Counted from the first letter of the stretch, positions 27,742-36,186 are shown. The stretch is 64,000 bases of DNA from Aureibacillus halotolerans (GCF_004363045.1 NZ_SNYJ01000022.1:1-64000), one strand, 5' to 3'. The notes: a model not told the origin generated them from the sequence alone. Numbers and translations are program-made.

Positions 27742-28466
27742 AATTCTTCAACCAACGTAATGCATTTTATGATCGGCTCGAAGGAAATCAACTGTCATCA
27801 TCGGCAATCAGCTTGTGGTACGCATTGATGTACACAAATGACAAGGCAGGATGGACAGACGAGTTTTCGGTAGCCGCATCAGTATTATCGTTACGTGCCG
27901 GGGTTTCAGTAAGAACCCTCTCAACTGCTAGAAATGAACTGAAACAAAAAGGTCTGATTGATTTCAAATCTCGGAAAGGGAACCAAGCGGCAATCTACAC
28001 CATTTTAGACTTGTGCGCAAATATTGCTCGCAATCCTTCCGACAATGCTTCCAACAAACGTTCCGACAATGCTTCCGACAGTCCTTCCACATTACTTCAA
28101 GAGAATAGAGAAGAAGAGAAAAGAAAAGAAGGTGAAGACGTGCGCGAGAACTCTTTCACATTTTACGAGAAAAACTTCGGTGTCTTGAATCCATTTATCT
28201 CAGAGTCAATCGGCAAGTGGTGTGACGATCTGACAGACGAGCATGTTGTCGAAGCCCTTGAAATCACCCTGAAAAACAACAAAAACAGCTTTCGCTATGC
28301 CGAAGCCATTCTGCGTGAGTGGCAGTCTCTCAATCTACTGACCATCGAAGACGTGAGGACTCACGAATCCCATAAGAATCAAGGACGCAAAGGCAAGGCT
28401 CGTCCGAAGAGCAACGGCAATGTCGCTCAGTTTTCGGATTACTCGAAGTACAATTTACCGTTTTAG
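27738..28466 (+). CDS. DnaD-like phage replication initiator
   Basis: 242 residues: an N-terminal winged helix (MKFFNQRNAFYDRLEG through VRTLSTARNELKQKGLIDFK), a repeat-containing linker (~100-120, PSDN ASNK RSDN ASDS), and a C-terminal DnaD domain (FYEKNFGVLNPFISESIGKW, FRYAEAILREWQSL). Likely binds the phage origin and recruits the loader gene downstream. The linker is encoded by five 12-bp tandem repeats that may be origin iterons. Confidence 0.87.
   Translation: MKFFNQRNAFYDRLEGNQLSSSAISLWYALMYTNDKAGWTDEFSVAASVLSLRAGVSVRTLSTARNELKQKGLIDFKSRKGNQAAIYTILDLCANIARNPSDNASNKRSDNASDSPSTLLQENREEEKRKEGEDVRENSFTFYEKNFGVLNPFISESIGKWCDDLTDEHVVEALEITLKNNKNSFRYAEAILREWQSLNLLTIEDVRTHESHKNQGRKGKARPKSNGNVAQFSDYSKYNLPF
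28037..28096 (+). repeat. Five tandem 12-bp repeats inside the initiator gene (candidate phage origin)
   Basis: TTCC recurs at 28,037, 28,049, 28,061, 28,073 and 28,085, exact 12-bp spacing; the best unit is TTCCGACAATGC. Iterons inside the initiator gene are a known form of phage replication origin (lambda O is the classic case). Confidence 0.6.
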
Positions 28467-28476
28467 GAGGGCTATC

Positions 28477-29274
28477 GTGAAGTCATTACAGGAGACAAAA
28501 ATCTTTCGAAACCCTGCTAACAGAGTGCTTGAAGAGTTTGTTTGCGAGAGGTGCAAACGGCATGTTAAACGCATGGAAATGGTCATTCCTGTCGGTCCTC
28601 GTAAGGGCGAAAAAGTGGTCAATGACATGGGGTGCAAGTGCGAGGACATTCAACTGGCTAAGGAGTCGCAGGAGCGTTATAAGCGCTTGAAGCAGCAGAA
28701 GAAGCTAGAAGTTTTTGATCGCTTCTCCCTCATGAATAAGGACCTTGAGGACGCATCATTCGATAACTACAATCCAGGGGCGTTTCGTGAGCAATACGAG
28801 GTTGCTAGACAGTACGCCAGAGAGTTCCCCAAGAACGACAAGATCAATTTGTTTTTTCAAGGGAGCTTTGGCACGGGCAAGAGCCATCTGTCAGCCTCAA
28901 TCAAGCATGAGGTGCAAGCGAGAGGCTTTACAACCATCCTGATCAGCGTCCCAAGGCTATTTACGCAGATTAAGAGCAGTTGGTCGCATAAGGAATTTAC
29001 TGAGGCTGACGTGATGGAAGCTCTTGCAACGGTTGATCTTTTGATCGTGGACGACTTAGGGGCAGAGGATTCCGATGCAAATTGGGGCAGCAGTAAGCTC
29101 TTCGAGACGCTTGACCAAAGGGCAGGACGTCATACCATCTACACAACCAATTTGGGCAAAGGTGAAATGACTGAGGATAAAAAGAAGGCGCGCAGATTTT
29201 CGCGCTTGATGGGCAAGTCGCAAATCGTTGTTATGAACGGCGAGGACTACCGAATGAAAGATTTAATGGGGTGA
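28477..29274 (+). CDS. DnaC/DnaI-like helicase loader ATPase
   Basis: 265 residues: an N-terminal Cys-rich zinc-binding part (CERCKRHV ... MGCKCED), then an AAA+ domain with Walker A GSFGTGKSHL and Walker B LLIVDDLGAED. It loads the replicative helicase for the DnaD-like initiator. GTG at 28,477 follows TAGGAGGG by 6 nt. Resembles YqaM of skin. Confidence 0.9.
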   Translation: MKSLQETKIFRNPANRVLEEFVCERCKRHVKRMEMVIPVGPRKGEKVVNDMGCKCEDIQLAKESQERYKRLKQQKKLEVFDRFSLMNKDLEDASFDNYNPGAFREQYEVARQYAREFPKNDKINLFFQGSFGTGKSHLSASIKHEVQARGFTTILISVPRLFTQIKSSWSHKEFTEADVMEALATVDLLIVDDLGAEDSDANWGSSKLFETLDQRAGRHTIYTTNLGKGEMTEDKKKARRFSRLMGKSQIVVMNGEDYRMKDLMG

Positions 29275-29279
29275 ATTAG

Positions 29280-29459
29280 ATGTGCAAGCAATGCAACGGA
29301 ACAGGCGACATGTCAGTTGTTACATCGTCGTCATTGATCATACAGCCGTGTGTCTGCTGCTCAGATAGCGAGCATGAGGCACGGAGGCGGAAGTCCATCA
29401 GGGACATAGTAGATTTAAAACGCAGAATCGCAGAGCAGGAGGCATTGGCTGTTGGCTGA
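29280..29459 (+). CDS. Hypothetical 59-residue Cys-rich phage protein
   Basis: CKQCNGTGD and CVCCSD give a DnaJ-like zinc-knuckle impression; C-terminal half is charged helix. GGGGTG before ATG, 5 bp after the loader gene. Function unknown. Confidence 0.58.
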   Translation: MCKQCNGTGDMSVVTSSSLIIQPCVCCSDSEHEARRRKSIRDIVDLKRRIAEQEALAVG

Positions 29460-29595
29460 GTTGTTACAAAGCGTTAAGGATCAATATATCAATCAGTTGC
29501 TAGATAGCGAGTATTACGAGCATGTTGACGGGCGGCAGCTTTATGAGTTGTCGGTTGCAGAGTTAAAAAATCTATTGGATGAGGTGAGGGGATGA
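29452..29595 (+). CDS. FbpA-family small protein (Fur-regulated basic protein A-like)
   Basis: 47 residues, YINQLLDSEYYEHVDGRQLYELSVAELKN, which resembles the FbpA pattern (DRQLYELTLSELE). TTG start with GGAGGCA upstream and 8-bp overlap with the previous gene. FbpA-like proteins occur in many Bacillus phages; role unknown. Confidence 0.55.
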   Translation: MAELLQSVKDQYINQLLDSEYYEHVDGRQLYELSVAELKNLLDEVRG

Positions 29596-29936
29596 GTGAT
29601 TTCTGCTTAGGTCAAAAAGTCTCGTTCGCCCGATCCCTAGTAAAACAAAAGGATTACGCTGTCGAGTATGACAACCTGACTGACGAGGAAAGAGAAGGCA
29701 TTACATTAGAGCGCTATAAGGCTAAAGCCCACGGCGATAAACAGGGGTTTGTATCAGGAAAAAGGACGATGGTGACAGCGTTTGATTTAACAGAAGTTAA
29801 TGACGAGTTTGATGGATGGCGCCTCACTCAAACGCATCAACAATGGGAAACGGTGTATCTGGTTGCTTGCGATATGCGGAGGCTTTACAGGGTGCGTGAA
29901 GAGGATTTAGTGGAGGTGTTGGTCAATGGAGACTAA
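29592..29936 (+). CDS. Hypothetical phage protein
   Basis: 114 residues, likely beta-rich (WETVYLVACDMRRLYRVREE). GAGGTGAGGGG precedes the ATG; overlaps both neighbours. No family recognised. Confidence 0.6.
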   Translation: MSDFCLGQKVSFARSLVKQKDYAVEYDNLTDEEREGITLERYKAKAHGDKQGFVSGKRTMVTAFDLTEVNDEFDGWRLTQTHQQWETVYLVACDMRRLYRVREEDLVEVLVNGD

Positions 29937-30897
29937 CAAGATTTATCAGGGTAATTGCTTGGATGTTCTAAAGACGTTACCGAACGCATCCTGCCAAACG
30001 GTTGTGACCAGCCCCCCCTATTACGGGTTGCGAGATTATGGTGTCGATGGACAGCTTGGGCTTGAAGAAACCGTTGAGGAATACGTTTCTAACCTAGTGA
30101 AGGTCTTCAGGGAAGTGCGACGAGTGCTGAAGGATGACGGAACAGTTTGGCTCAACCTGGGAGATAGTTACGCTGGCAGTGGAAAAGGAGCGACCAAGGA
30201 TAAGGGGCAGCCGAAACACAAATATATTCCGGATCCCAAAAGCATAGCTACAACCTTACCCAAAAGCCCTGCTGGTCTTAGTCCGAAAAACCTCATCGGC
30301 ATACCTTGGCGCGTTGCATTTGCTTTGCAGGCAGATGGTTGGATTTTGAGGTCTGATGTTGTTTGGAACAAGCCTAACGCTATGCCTGAGAGCGTACGTG
30401 ACAGACCTACAAAGGCTCATGAGTATATCTTTCTCTTAGCCAAAAATCAAAGTTACTACTATGACAATGATGCGATAAAAGAAAAGGCGGTCGATGGTGA
30501 TCCAAACCCACCGAGAGGTTCAAGGGGTGTAACGTCATCCCCGAACCTAGGGACTCGAAAGCAAGACCTGCTTGGAAAGCGAACCTATTCTGGTTTTAAT
30601 GCTCGATATAAACCTTTGCTGAAAAGAAACAAACGTACAGTGTGGACAGTGGCGACAAGACCAAGGAAAGAGGCTCATTTCGCCACATTCCCAGAACAGT
30701 TGATTGAGCCATGTGTTTTATCAAGTTGTCCTGAAGAAGGGGTTGTATTAGATCCATTCTTCGGAGCAGGAACCACGGGAAAGGTTGCGATGCGCTTTAA
30801 TCGGAGGTACTTAGGTATTGAGCTTAATCCAGCGTATATCAAGATCGCTGAAAATTATCTATCTGGTGTGCAGATGGAATTACTAAATGAATTGTGA
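29926..30897 (+). CDS. Orphan DNA methyltransferase (beta-class, N4/N6 type)
   Basis: 323 residues. Motif IV TSPPYYGLRDYG (~28-39) precedes motif I DPFFGAGTTGKVA near the C-terminus, the beta-class order; (S/T)PPY favours N4-cytosine or N6-adenine methylation. GNCLDVLKTLP begins the protein. No restriction nuclease is next to it, so it probably protects phage DNA. GGAGGTGTTGGTCA precedes ATG. Confidence 0.9.
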   Translation: METNKIYQGNCLDVLKTLPNASCQTVVTSPPYYGLRDYGVDGQLGLEETVEEYVSNLVKVFREVRRVLKDDGTVWLNLGDSYAGSGKGATKDKGQPKHKYIPDPKSIATTLPKSPAGLSPKNLIGIPWRVAFALQADGWILRSDVVWNKPNAMPESVRDRPTKAHEYIFLLAKNQSYYYDNDAIKEKAVDGDPNPPRGSRGVTSSPNLGTRKQDLLGKRTYSGFNARYKPLLKRNKRTVWTVATRPRKEAHFATFPEQLIEPCVLSSCPEEGVVLDPFFGAGTTGKVAMRFNRRYLGIELNPAYIKIAENYLSGVQMELLNEL

Positions 30898-30911
30898 ATG
30901 GAGTGGTGGAA

Positions 30912-31322
30912 ATGAGCGAGAAATCTATTGGAAAAGTTGAGATAAAGGATCTTGTAGAGATCAATGTGGCTGAAATCAGAGAAGGTGATTGCTTTGTTTG
31001 GGAAGGCGAAGAGGTTAAAGGCCTGACCATCGGCAAGCGGTATGAAATTTTTCTTCACAAAGGAAATTTCGTTCATAAAAGGGATGATGGCACTCCTTTA
31101 AGCGCAGAAATAGGTTTTAAAGACAAACGGTATTATCGCAGGGTAAAACCAGTTCAGCCGAAAGAAGATGACCGTCTCAGAGAAGATTACGAAGCGCTCA
31201 AGAAAACACATTTGGCGCTACAAAAGGCTCATGATAACCGCGTTGAACGCGTAGAGGCGCTTGAACGGCAGAACAAGGCGTATCAGACTTTGCTTTTATG
31301 TGAGTGGGAGGGGAGCAAATGA
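30912..31322 (+). CDS. Hypothetical phage protein
   Basis: 136 residues: an N-terminal beta-rich part (REGDCFVWEGEEVKGLTIGK) and a C-terminal coiled coil (~90-132). ATG after GTGGTGG. Function unknown. Confidence 0.58.
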   Translation: MSEKSIGKVEIKDLVEINVAEIREGDCFVWEGEEVKGLTIGKRYEIFLHKGNFVHKRDDGTPLSAEIGFKDKRYYRRVKPVQPKEDDRLREDYEALKKTHLALQKAHDNRVERVEALERQNKAYQTLLLCEWEGSK

Positions 31323-31567
31323 GTAGCATCCGTGAACAGATCCTTCGTACTCAAGCGCTGGAACTTGCTCGAAAACTAGAATTGAAAAGCAAGCAGATAC
31401 AGGTTGAGATTGGCAAGGCTGATCCATACAAAGAAAAGGTCCCATTTATGGAGGTCAAGGTTGGCTTGAAATTGGCGAACGACGCATTGGAAGACATGGC
31501 TTTGGTAGTTGGTCGTTGGGAAGGCATGGCAGAGGAAGTGAGGTGGCGTAAGGATGAGAAAGATTAA
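31319..31567 (+). CDS. Hypothetical phage protein
   Basis: 82 residues, predicted helical (QILRTQALELARKLELKSKQ). ATGA overlap with the gene before, GGGAGGGG upstream. Function unknown. Confidence 0.58.
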   Translation: MSSIREQILRTQALELARKLELKSKQIQVEIGKADPYKEKVPFMEVKVGLKLANDALEDMALVVGRWEGMAEEVRWRKDEKD

Positions 31568-32099
31568 ATCCTCGCAAGCCAACAGAGGGATGCCATTCGA
31601 GCATCTGATCACCGTATCAAACGACATGTACCACCGCAAGGGCATTGCAGTCATTAATAAGCGACCAACGCCAGTCAAGGTGCTCAAAGTGACGGGAAAT
31701 AAACTTATTGGGCATTACGAGGCTCCAAGTACGGTTGATTACGACGGAGTGTACGCAGGTAGAGCCATCTGTTTTGAGGCTAAATCAGTCCATACAGATA
31801 CTAGATTCGAGCTTAAAAACCTTCATGCCCACCAAGTACAGCACTTGCAGGATTGCGAGGCACAAGGAGCTGTGTGCTTCCTGCTGATCGAGTTTGCGGT
31901 TGAACGAAAGGTGTTCTTGTGTCCCTTCTCCAACATCCTGTTTTACGTCATGGGCGCTGCTAGTGGAGGACGCAAGAGCATACCGCGCGCAGACTTTGAT
32001 AGTTTTGCGTACGAGGTGAAGTCTGGACGGGCGGCGCTTGATTATCTGGCTGTATTGGACAGCATAGGCGGTGTTTTCCGTGACTCGCAGAGTGGTTGA
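31554..32099 (+). CDS. Holliday junction resolvase RecU family
   Basis: 181 residues with the RecU nuclease pattern STVDYDGVYAGRAICFEAK (D and ExK active-site residues) and HQVQHLQDCEAQGAVCFLLI, LCPFSNI. The N-terminus NRGMPFEHLI matches RecU as well. It resolves recombination intermediates and complements YqaJ-RecT. ATG after GTAAGG. Confidence 0.88.
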   Translation: MRKIKSSQANRGMPFEHLITVSNDMYHRKGIAVINKRPTPVKVLKVTGNKLIGHYEAPSTVDYDGVYAGRAICFEAKSVHTDTRFELKNLHAHQVQHLQDCEAQGAVCFLLIEFAVERKVFLCPFSNILFYVMGAASGGRKSIPRADFDSFAYEVKSGRAALDYLAVLDSIGGVFRDSQSG

Positions 32100-32253
32100 A
32101 ACAAAGGCTGTTTCGGCTGATCGAGAACGCTTGCTGGTGGTTACTGTTTACGAGGAAGGCATTAACAAAGAGTTTATCAGGCGCCAAAACATCTACAGCA
32201 AGAGGCATGATGTGCTTGTTAAGAGTGGCAGTCAGTACGATTTCAAAGATTAG
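32080..32253 (+). CDS. Hypothetical 57-residue phage protein
   Basis: Starts inside the end of recU (GTG 32,080 or 32,071). Beta-rich (RLLVVTVYEEGINKEF). Function unknown; kept because it fills the gap with good coding bias. Confidence 0.45.
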   Translation: MTRRVVETKAVSADRERLLVVTVYEEGINKEFIRRQNIYSKRHDVLVKSGSQYDFKD

Positions 32254-32262
32254 GAGGGTGAC

Positions 32263-32706
32263 ATGGCAAAGAGTGATGTGACAAAAATGCTTGAAAGGCG
32301 AATTTACCTTTCCACACGAAAACTCGGAACCTTCGCCTGTTTTGAAGTAACAATCGGCAAAGAAGGTCGAGAACGAGTTGATTATATGACCTACGACACG
32401 AAAGGCATCTGGCGCTGTTATGAGATTAAATGCTCTGTATCTGACTTTCGGAGCACCGCCAAAAAGACGTTCGTCGGTCACTACAATTATTTTGTTCTGA
32501 CTCCTCAGCTCTATGAAAAAATTCAAGATGAAATCCCTGTAGGCATCGGAGTGTATGTATGGGGGGATTCGGTTAAAAGAGCTAAGCGACAAGCATTGAT
32601 GGTCGATGAGGACATTTTGAAATATTCCATGATTCGTTCGCTACATCGTGAAGCTACGAAGTCATATATGCAGAAAATAAATGAAAAGAAGGCGATCGCA
32701 TGGTAG
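32263..32706 (+). CDS. PD-(D/E)XK nuclease-like protein (MmcB-like)
   Basis: 147 residues: RVDYMTYDTKGIWRCYEIKCSVSDFR (shown in part) with D...ExK, then NYFVLTPQLYEKIQDEIPVGIGVYVW, the layout of the MmcB DNA repair nuclease group. TAGGAGGG before ATG. It probably processes DNA during phage recombination; role inferred. Confidence 0.68.
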   Translation: MAKSDVTKMLERRIYLSTRKLGTFACFEVTIGKEGRERVDYMTYDTKGIWRCYEIKCSVSDFRSTAKKTFVGHYNYFVLTPQLYEKIQDEIPVGIGVYVWGDSVKRAKRQALMVDEDILKYSMIRSLHREATKSYMQKINEKKAIAW

Positions 32707-32843
32707 TGCTATCAGTTGTTCAGCCCGAAAAAGAACTCACCCAATTGGAGTGGCAACGCAAGGTGATTTTGGAAGAGCATGAAGAGGCGAAAGAAGCCAG
32801 TTTAGAAGCATGGCGTAAGGAATTGAGGAATCGGATTGAATAA
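32700..32843 (+). CDS. Hypothetical 47-residue phage protein
   Basis: Charged helical peptide (LEWQRKVILEEHEEAKEASL). ATG overlaps the previous gene's last codons. Function unknown. Confidence 0.5.
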   Translation: MVVLSVVQPEKELTQLEWQRKVILEEHEEAKEASLEAWRKELRNRIE

Positions 32844-33039
32844 CCCAACGGCATACAACCATTTGGTCGAGGTTTTTGGCGAGGACAAAGCAAAATTGAT
32901 TGGATTCGGAGGCTTTACATTTGAGGCGGTGCATTATCTCTCAAACGAACAAGCTGCGGCAGCGGTGAAAATGATTGAAAAAGAACGCGCTGAGAAGGCA
33001 GCGAGGGAGGAAGAAGATGGGCAAACCGATCACTCCTAG
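32836..33039 (+). CDS. Hypothetical 67-residue phage protein
   Basis: TTG start in overlap with the gene before, GAGGAAT upstream. C-terminal charged helix (KMIEKERAEKAAREEEDG). Function unknown. Confidence 0.52.
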   Translation: MNNPTAYNHLVEVFGEDKAKLIGFGGFTFEAVHYLSNEQAAAAVKMIEKERAEKAAREEEDGQTDHS

Positions 33040-33256
33040 CGTAAACGATCTACTCAAACTGTCTAATGACGAATTGAGAGAGGCGCTGGTGGAGCTTAAC
33101 AGCATGTCGTTGAGGCATCTGTGTCGTAATTGTATTAAAACCATTCATGATTATAAAGAACACGTGAAATACGAGGATAAAGAGAAGCAAGAGTTGCATG
33201 GGATCCTGAATAACATCAGCGACATTATTGAGAGGGGGAGACAAGGTGAAAGTTAA
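33017..33256 (+). CDS. Hypothetical 79-residue phage protein
   Basis: ATG at 33,017 after GGGAGGAAG. Helical, one CRNC motif (LRHLCRNCIKTIHDY). Function unknown. Confidence 0.55.
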   Translation: MGKPITPSVNDLLKLSNDELREALVELNSMSLRHLCRNCIKTIHDYKEHVKYEDKEKQELHGILNNISDIIERGRQGES

Positions 33257-33536
33257 AGTGGGTGATTTTTATGCTAATGAAACAACGAGCAGTCTCGGAA
33301 ACGAAAAAAACATTATGTATGTTAGAGAAAAAACTGATTATCCAGGGATTTATAAAACGGAAAATTTGTTTTTAATCGACGAACGAACGGTTGATCTGTA
33401 TCGAAGTGAATGGGTTGAGGATTTCGTTGAAAGGCACGCAACAAATGCCGAGATAAAAAAATACCTTGAAGAACGTCAATCATACGTGAGTTTAAGGACT
33501 TATAGCGAGGTTGTTACAGGAATCAAAATACAATAA
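33246..33536 (+). CDS. Hypothetical phage protein
   Basis: 96 residues from GTG 33,246 (AGGGGGAG upstream). Mixed alpha/beta, AT-richer than its neighbours. Ends directly before a stable hairpin. Function unknown. Confidence 0.55.
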   Translation: MKVKVGDFYANETTSSLGNEKNIMYVREKTDYPGIYKTENLFLIDERTVDLYRSEWVEDFVERHATNAEIKKYLEERQSYVSLRTYSEVVTGIKIQ

Positions 33537-33542
33537 AAAACG

Positions 33543-33587
33543 CCCCTCCTGGGACGCATACCTGTAGTAATTATACCACAGGAGGGG
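33543..33587 (+). promoter_or_regulatory. Hairpin that sequesters a ribosome binding site
   Basis: CCCCTCCTG (33,543-33,551) pairs over 9 bp with CAGGAGGGG (33,579-33,587). The downstream arm is the Shine-Dalgarno sequence of the gene starting at 33,594, so translation of that gene may be regulated by opening of the hairpin. Confidence 0.6.
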
Positions 33588-33593
33588 TCAACA

Positions 33594-33791
33594 GTGAAGA
33601 AAATTGAGGTTGACGCACAGACGATGACGGCCAGTATTCCGGCGGATGAAAACAGTGTATATGTCGTTAGAGACGGAATGGTCTATCAAGTCTCTTGCCC
33701 CTCATCTGGTTATGGAGAGCACGAATTGAGGTGGCTTGGCGGTAGAGTAGACACTTGCAAAGAAATTAAAACTCATAAATTCGGAGCGTGA
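33594..33791 (+). CDS. Small phage protein, DUF3954-like
   Basis: 65 residues; the pattern VYVVRDGMVYQVSCPSSGYG followed by WLGGRVD resembles DUF3954 of Bacillus phages. GTG start, AGGAGGGG 7 nt upstream but within a hairpin arm. Function unknown. Confidence 0.6.
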   Translation: MKKIEVDAQTMTASIPADENSVYVVRDGMVYQVSCPSSGYGEHELRWLGGRVDTCKEIKTHKFGA

Positions 33792-33795
33792 TAGC

Positions 33796-34554
33796 ATGGA
33801 TCAATTAGAAAAGGTGTTCGACTTTGATGGCCATAATGTCCGCACTTGTTTAATAGACGGGAAACCTTGGATTGTTGCAAAGGACGTTGCAGACATTCTT
33901 GATTTCAGAGATACAAACGCAATGACGAGACACCTAGATGATGACGAATCCATACACGTCCAACTGACGGGTATGAACATGAAGTCAACTCTCGTAAGCG
34001 AATCAGCCTTATATTACGCAGTTCTTAGAAGTAAAAAGCCAGAGGCGAAACAATTTCGCCGATGGGTAACAGATGAAGTGCTTCCGTCCATACGAAAAAC
34101 AGGGTCCTATGAATCAAAACCAAGCTACATGATAGATGATCCCATCGAGAGAGCGCAGCAGTGGATAAACGAGCAGCAGAAAGTGAAATTATTGGAACAG
34201 AAGGCAGCCGAGTATCAGAAGAAAGCCGCTTATGTTGACCAAATACTAATGTCGAAAAGCACCGTCACAACGACGCAGATCGCCAAGGATTACGGCATGA
34301 GTGGGCAACAAATGAACCGTATCTTGCATGAGCAGGGAGTCCAGTATAAACAATCAGGTCAGTGGCTCCTTTATAGCAAGCATCATGATCAGGGATATAC
34401 CAAGTCCTCCACCATTGATATTGTCCGGTCTGACGGTCGTCCAGATGTCACCATGAACACCAAATGGACGCAGAAGGGACGCTTGTTCATTCATAGAATT
34501 ATGGAAAAAATGGGTTATAATGCTTTAGTGGATAAAAAAGAAGCTGTTTCATGA
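33796..34554 (+). CDS. Phage antirepressor (BRO-N plus KilAC)
   Basis: 252 residues: BRO-N domain (~1-108; WIVAKDVADILDFRDTNAMT, LYYAVLRSKKPEAKQFRRWV) and C-terminal KilAC/Ant domain (~140-245; TTTQIAKDYGMSGQQMNRIL, WTQKGRLFIHRIM). Such proteins counter phage repressors or regulate lytic entry. Fifth-base spacing to previous stop, GAGCGTGATAGC upstream. Confidence 0.9.
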   Translation: MDQLEKVFDFDGHNVRTCLIDGKPWIVAKDVADILDFRDTNAMTRHLDDDESIHVQLTGMNMKSTLVSESALYYAVLRSKKPEAKQFRRWVTDEVLPSIRKTGSYESKPSYMIDDPIERAQQWINEQQKVKLLEQKAAEYQKKAAYVDQILMSKSTVTTTQIAKDYGMSGQQMNRILHEQGVQYKQSGQWLLYSKHHDQGYTKSSTIDIVRSDGRPDVTMNTKWTQKGRLFIHRIMEKMGYNALVDKKEAVS

Positions 34555-34621
34555 AAAAATTTAAGAACAAATATATATGGGGCATAAAATGTCACCATAA
34601 AAAACAAAAGGAGAATTAAAA

Positions 34622-35107
34622 ATGAGATCAGATGCGATTTTTGATGAAAAACAGCCCGATAAATATAGGTATTGGCTTGAGAGAGTATGGGATGAGAACA
34701 TAGAAAAGATGTTGTTTATCCTTTTAAATCCTAGTACTGCAGATGAGGCATATGATGACAGGACTACGGAAAGATGTATATATCATGCGAAACAGCTTGG
34801 CTATGGAGGTATGGAAGTTGTAAATGTTTTTGCACTTAGGTCAACTGATAAGGGCGCGCTCAAAGTTTGTTCCGATCCAATTGGGCCAGGTAACGATCAA
34901 GCAATTATCAAAGCAATAATTAAAGCGAGCTACATTATAGTGGGTTGGGGAGAATATGGTTCAATTAACAATAGGAACGTTATTGTGGAAGAGATGTTAG
35001 CGGATAAAACTGATTGCACTTTTTGTTTTAGGAAAAATAATGATGAGTCACCGGTTCACCCACTTTATGTGTCATACAGTACAAATCCAATACCATATTT
35101 TCAATAA
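34622..35107 (+). CDS. DUF1643 domain protein
   Basis: 161 residues matching DUF1643: RYWLERVWDE, FILLNPSTADEAYDDRTTER, VNVFALRSTD, IIVGWGEYGSINNRN. AT-rich relative to neighbours, AAAGGAG before ATG, and followed by a strong terminator: looks like an independent accessory cassette. Biochemical role unknown. Confidence 0.85.
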   Translation: MRSDAIFDEKQPDKYRYWLERVWDENIEKMLFILLNPSTADEAYDDRTTERCIYHAKQLGYGGMEVVNVFALRSTDKGALKVCSDPIGPGNDQAIIKAIIKASYIIVGWGEYGSINNRNVIVEEMLADKTDCTFCFRKNNDESPVHPLYVSYSTNPIPYFQ

Positions 35108-35123
35108 GCCTAACCAAGAACTG

Positions 35124-35170
35124 GAGGGCACTGAATGAGCGTACACGCGCTTGTTTAGTGTCCTCTTTTT
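35124..35170 (+). terminator. Terminator after the DUF1643 gene
   Basis: 18-bp helix (GAGGGCACTGAATGAGCG arm, with GU pairs), 5-nt loop, T5. Confidence 0.88.
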
Positions 35171-35191
35171 GTATTTAGAAAGGGGATCGCC

Positions 35192-35323
35192 ATGAAAACA
35201 AAACGTAAGCCGAAAAAAGAGCAAGAGAAGCTGTCTGTGAGCGAGCTAAAGCAACTCATGGGTATGGGTCGCCAAACGTATGAACGAAGATCGGGAGCAA
35301 TCCGCAGAAAGGGTGGTAAGTGA
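35192..35323 (+). CDS. 43-residue basic phage protein
   Basis: Lys/Arg-rich; LSVSELKQLMGMGRQTYERR looks like a helix-turn-helix. AAAGGGGAT before ATG; TGATG overlap with the next gene. Possibly a small regulator. Confidence 0.58.
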   Translation: MKTKRKPKKEQEKLSVSELKQLMGMGRQTYERRSGAIRRKGGK

Positions 35324-35556
35324 TGTTTGATAAAGAGTTTACCGAGTCCTTAAAACGATTTGCTGATGGCGTCAAAAGGCTGCACGACAAAATAAAAGGC
35401 ATCGCCTGCAGTGTTGCTTGGATTGATGAAGAGTACAAATATAAGTCGGATCGGTACCCACATGAGCGCCAAGGTTGGCGAACACAGCGTTTTTATATGA
35501 CTAGCCAGGTGATTGACCGTAAACCGAAAAGAATAGCTGCACGGACAAGAATATAA
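35323..35556 (+). CDS. Hypothetical phage protein
   Basis: 77 residues, basic; N-terminal helix (FTESLKRFADGVKRLHDKIK). Coupled to the previous gene. Function unknown. Confidence 0.58.
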   Translation: MFDKEFTESLKRFADGVKRLHDKIKGIACSVAWIDEEYKYKSDRYPHERQGWRTQRFYMTSQVIDRKPKRIAARTRI

Positions 35557-35566
35557 GGGAGGCTAT

Positions 35567-36070
35567 ATGATGGGTTTAAGACTGGATATTGAAATGAGCA
35601 TCCGATCCTACAGCTTTTACAAAAAAGAAATTCGTCGTCTCCAAAGAAGCCTTGTGTACCGTTTCCCGAATCCTCATGCTGGATTGGTAGCGCAAAGTGG
35701 AATTGATTCAGTGATGCCTCAAGGATCGCCAGGGAAATCATTTCCGGAACTTGTTGAAATGGATCGGAAAGAGCAGCGTCAATTTGAAAGGCTGCTAAGG
35801 TTTGAAGAACTGGTCCACGCAATCGAGAAAGATGCCGAATTGCTAGAGAAGGAAGAGGATCTAATCCTTTATGAGTGCATGATGGACGAGATGAGTTATC
35901 GAGAGATAGCCATCCACATGGGCTATAACAGGAATAAAATAAGGCAAATGAAAGAAGAAATGTTATCTGCCTTGTGCCAAAAATGCCAAAAGTGCCAGAT
36001 GTTGCACGTTTTGACAAGCGAAAATTCGAAACTGTATGATGGGAGGGAGGTAGGCGCGGCAACGTCGTAA
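35567..36070 (+). CDS. ArpU/sigma-70 region 4-like late regulator
   Basis: 167 residues; the C-terminal helix-turn-helix (LILYECMMDEMSYREIAIHM ...NRNKIRQMKEEM) resembles sigma factor region 4, as in ArpU/RinA-type activators of phage late genes. Placed just before the morphogenesis region, fitting that role. GGGAGG before ATG. Confidence 0.75.
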   Translation: MMGLRLDIEMSIRSYSFYKKEIRRLQRSLVYRFPNPHAGLVAQSGIDSVMPQGSPGKSFPELVEMDRKEQRQFERLLRFEELVHAIEKDAELLEKEEDLILYECMMDEMSYREIAIHMGYNRNKIRQMKEEMLSALCQKCQKCQMLHVLTSENSKLYDGREVGAATS

Positions 36071-36186
36071 CGCCTTTCTTCTGTGTAAAGATAAAGATTA
36101 TAACGCCCTGCGGGGTTATTAGCGTAATAAAAGTCTAGAATTTTGGTGCATTTTCCCTTACCATTGTTTTGAAGGGAGAGATTATT

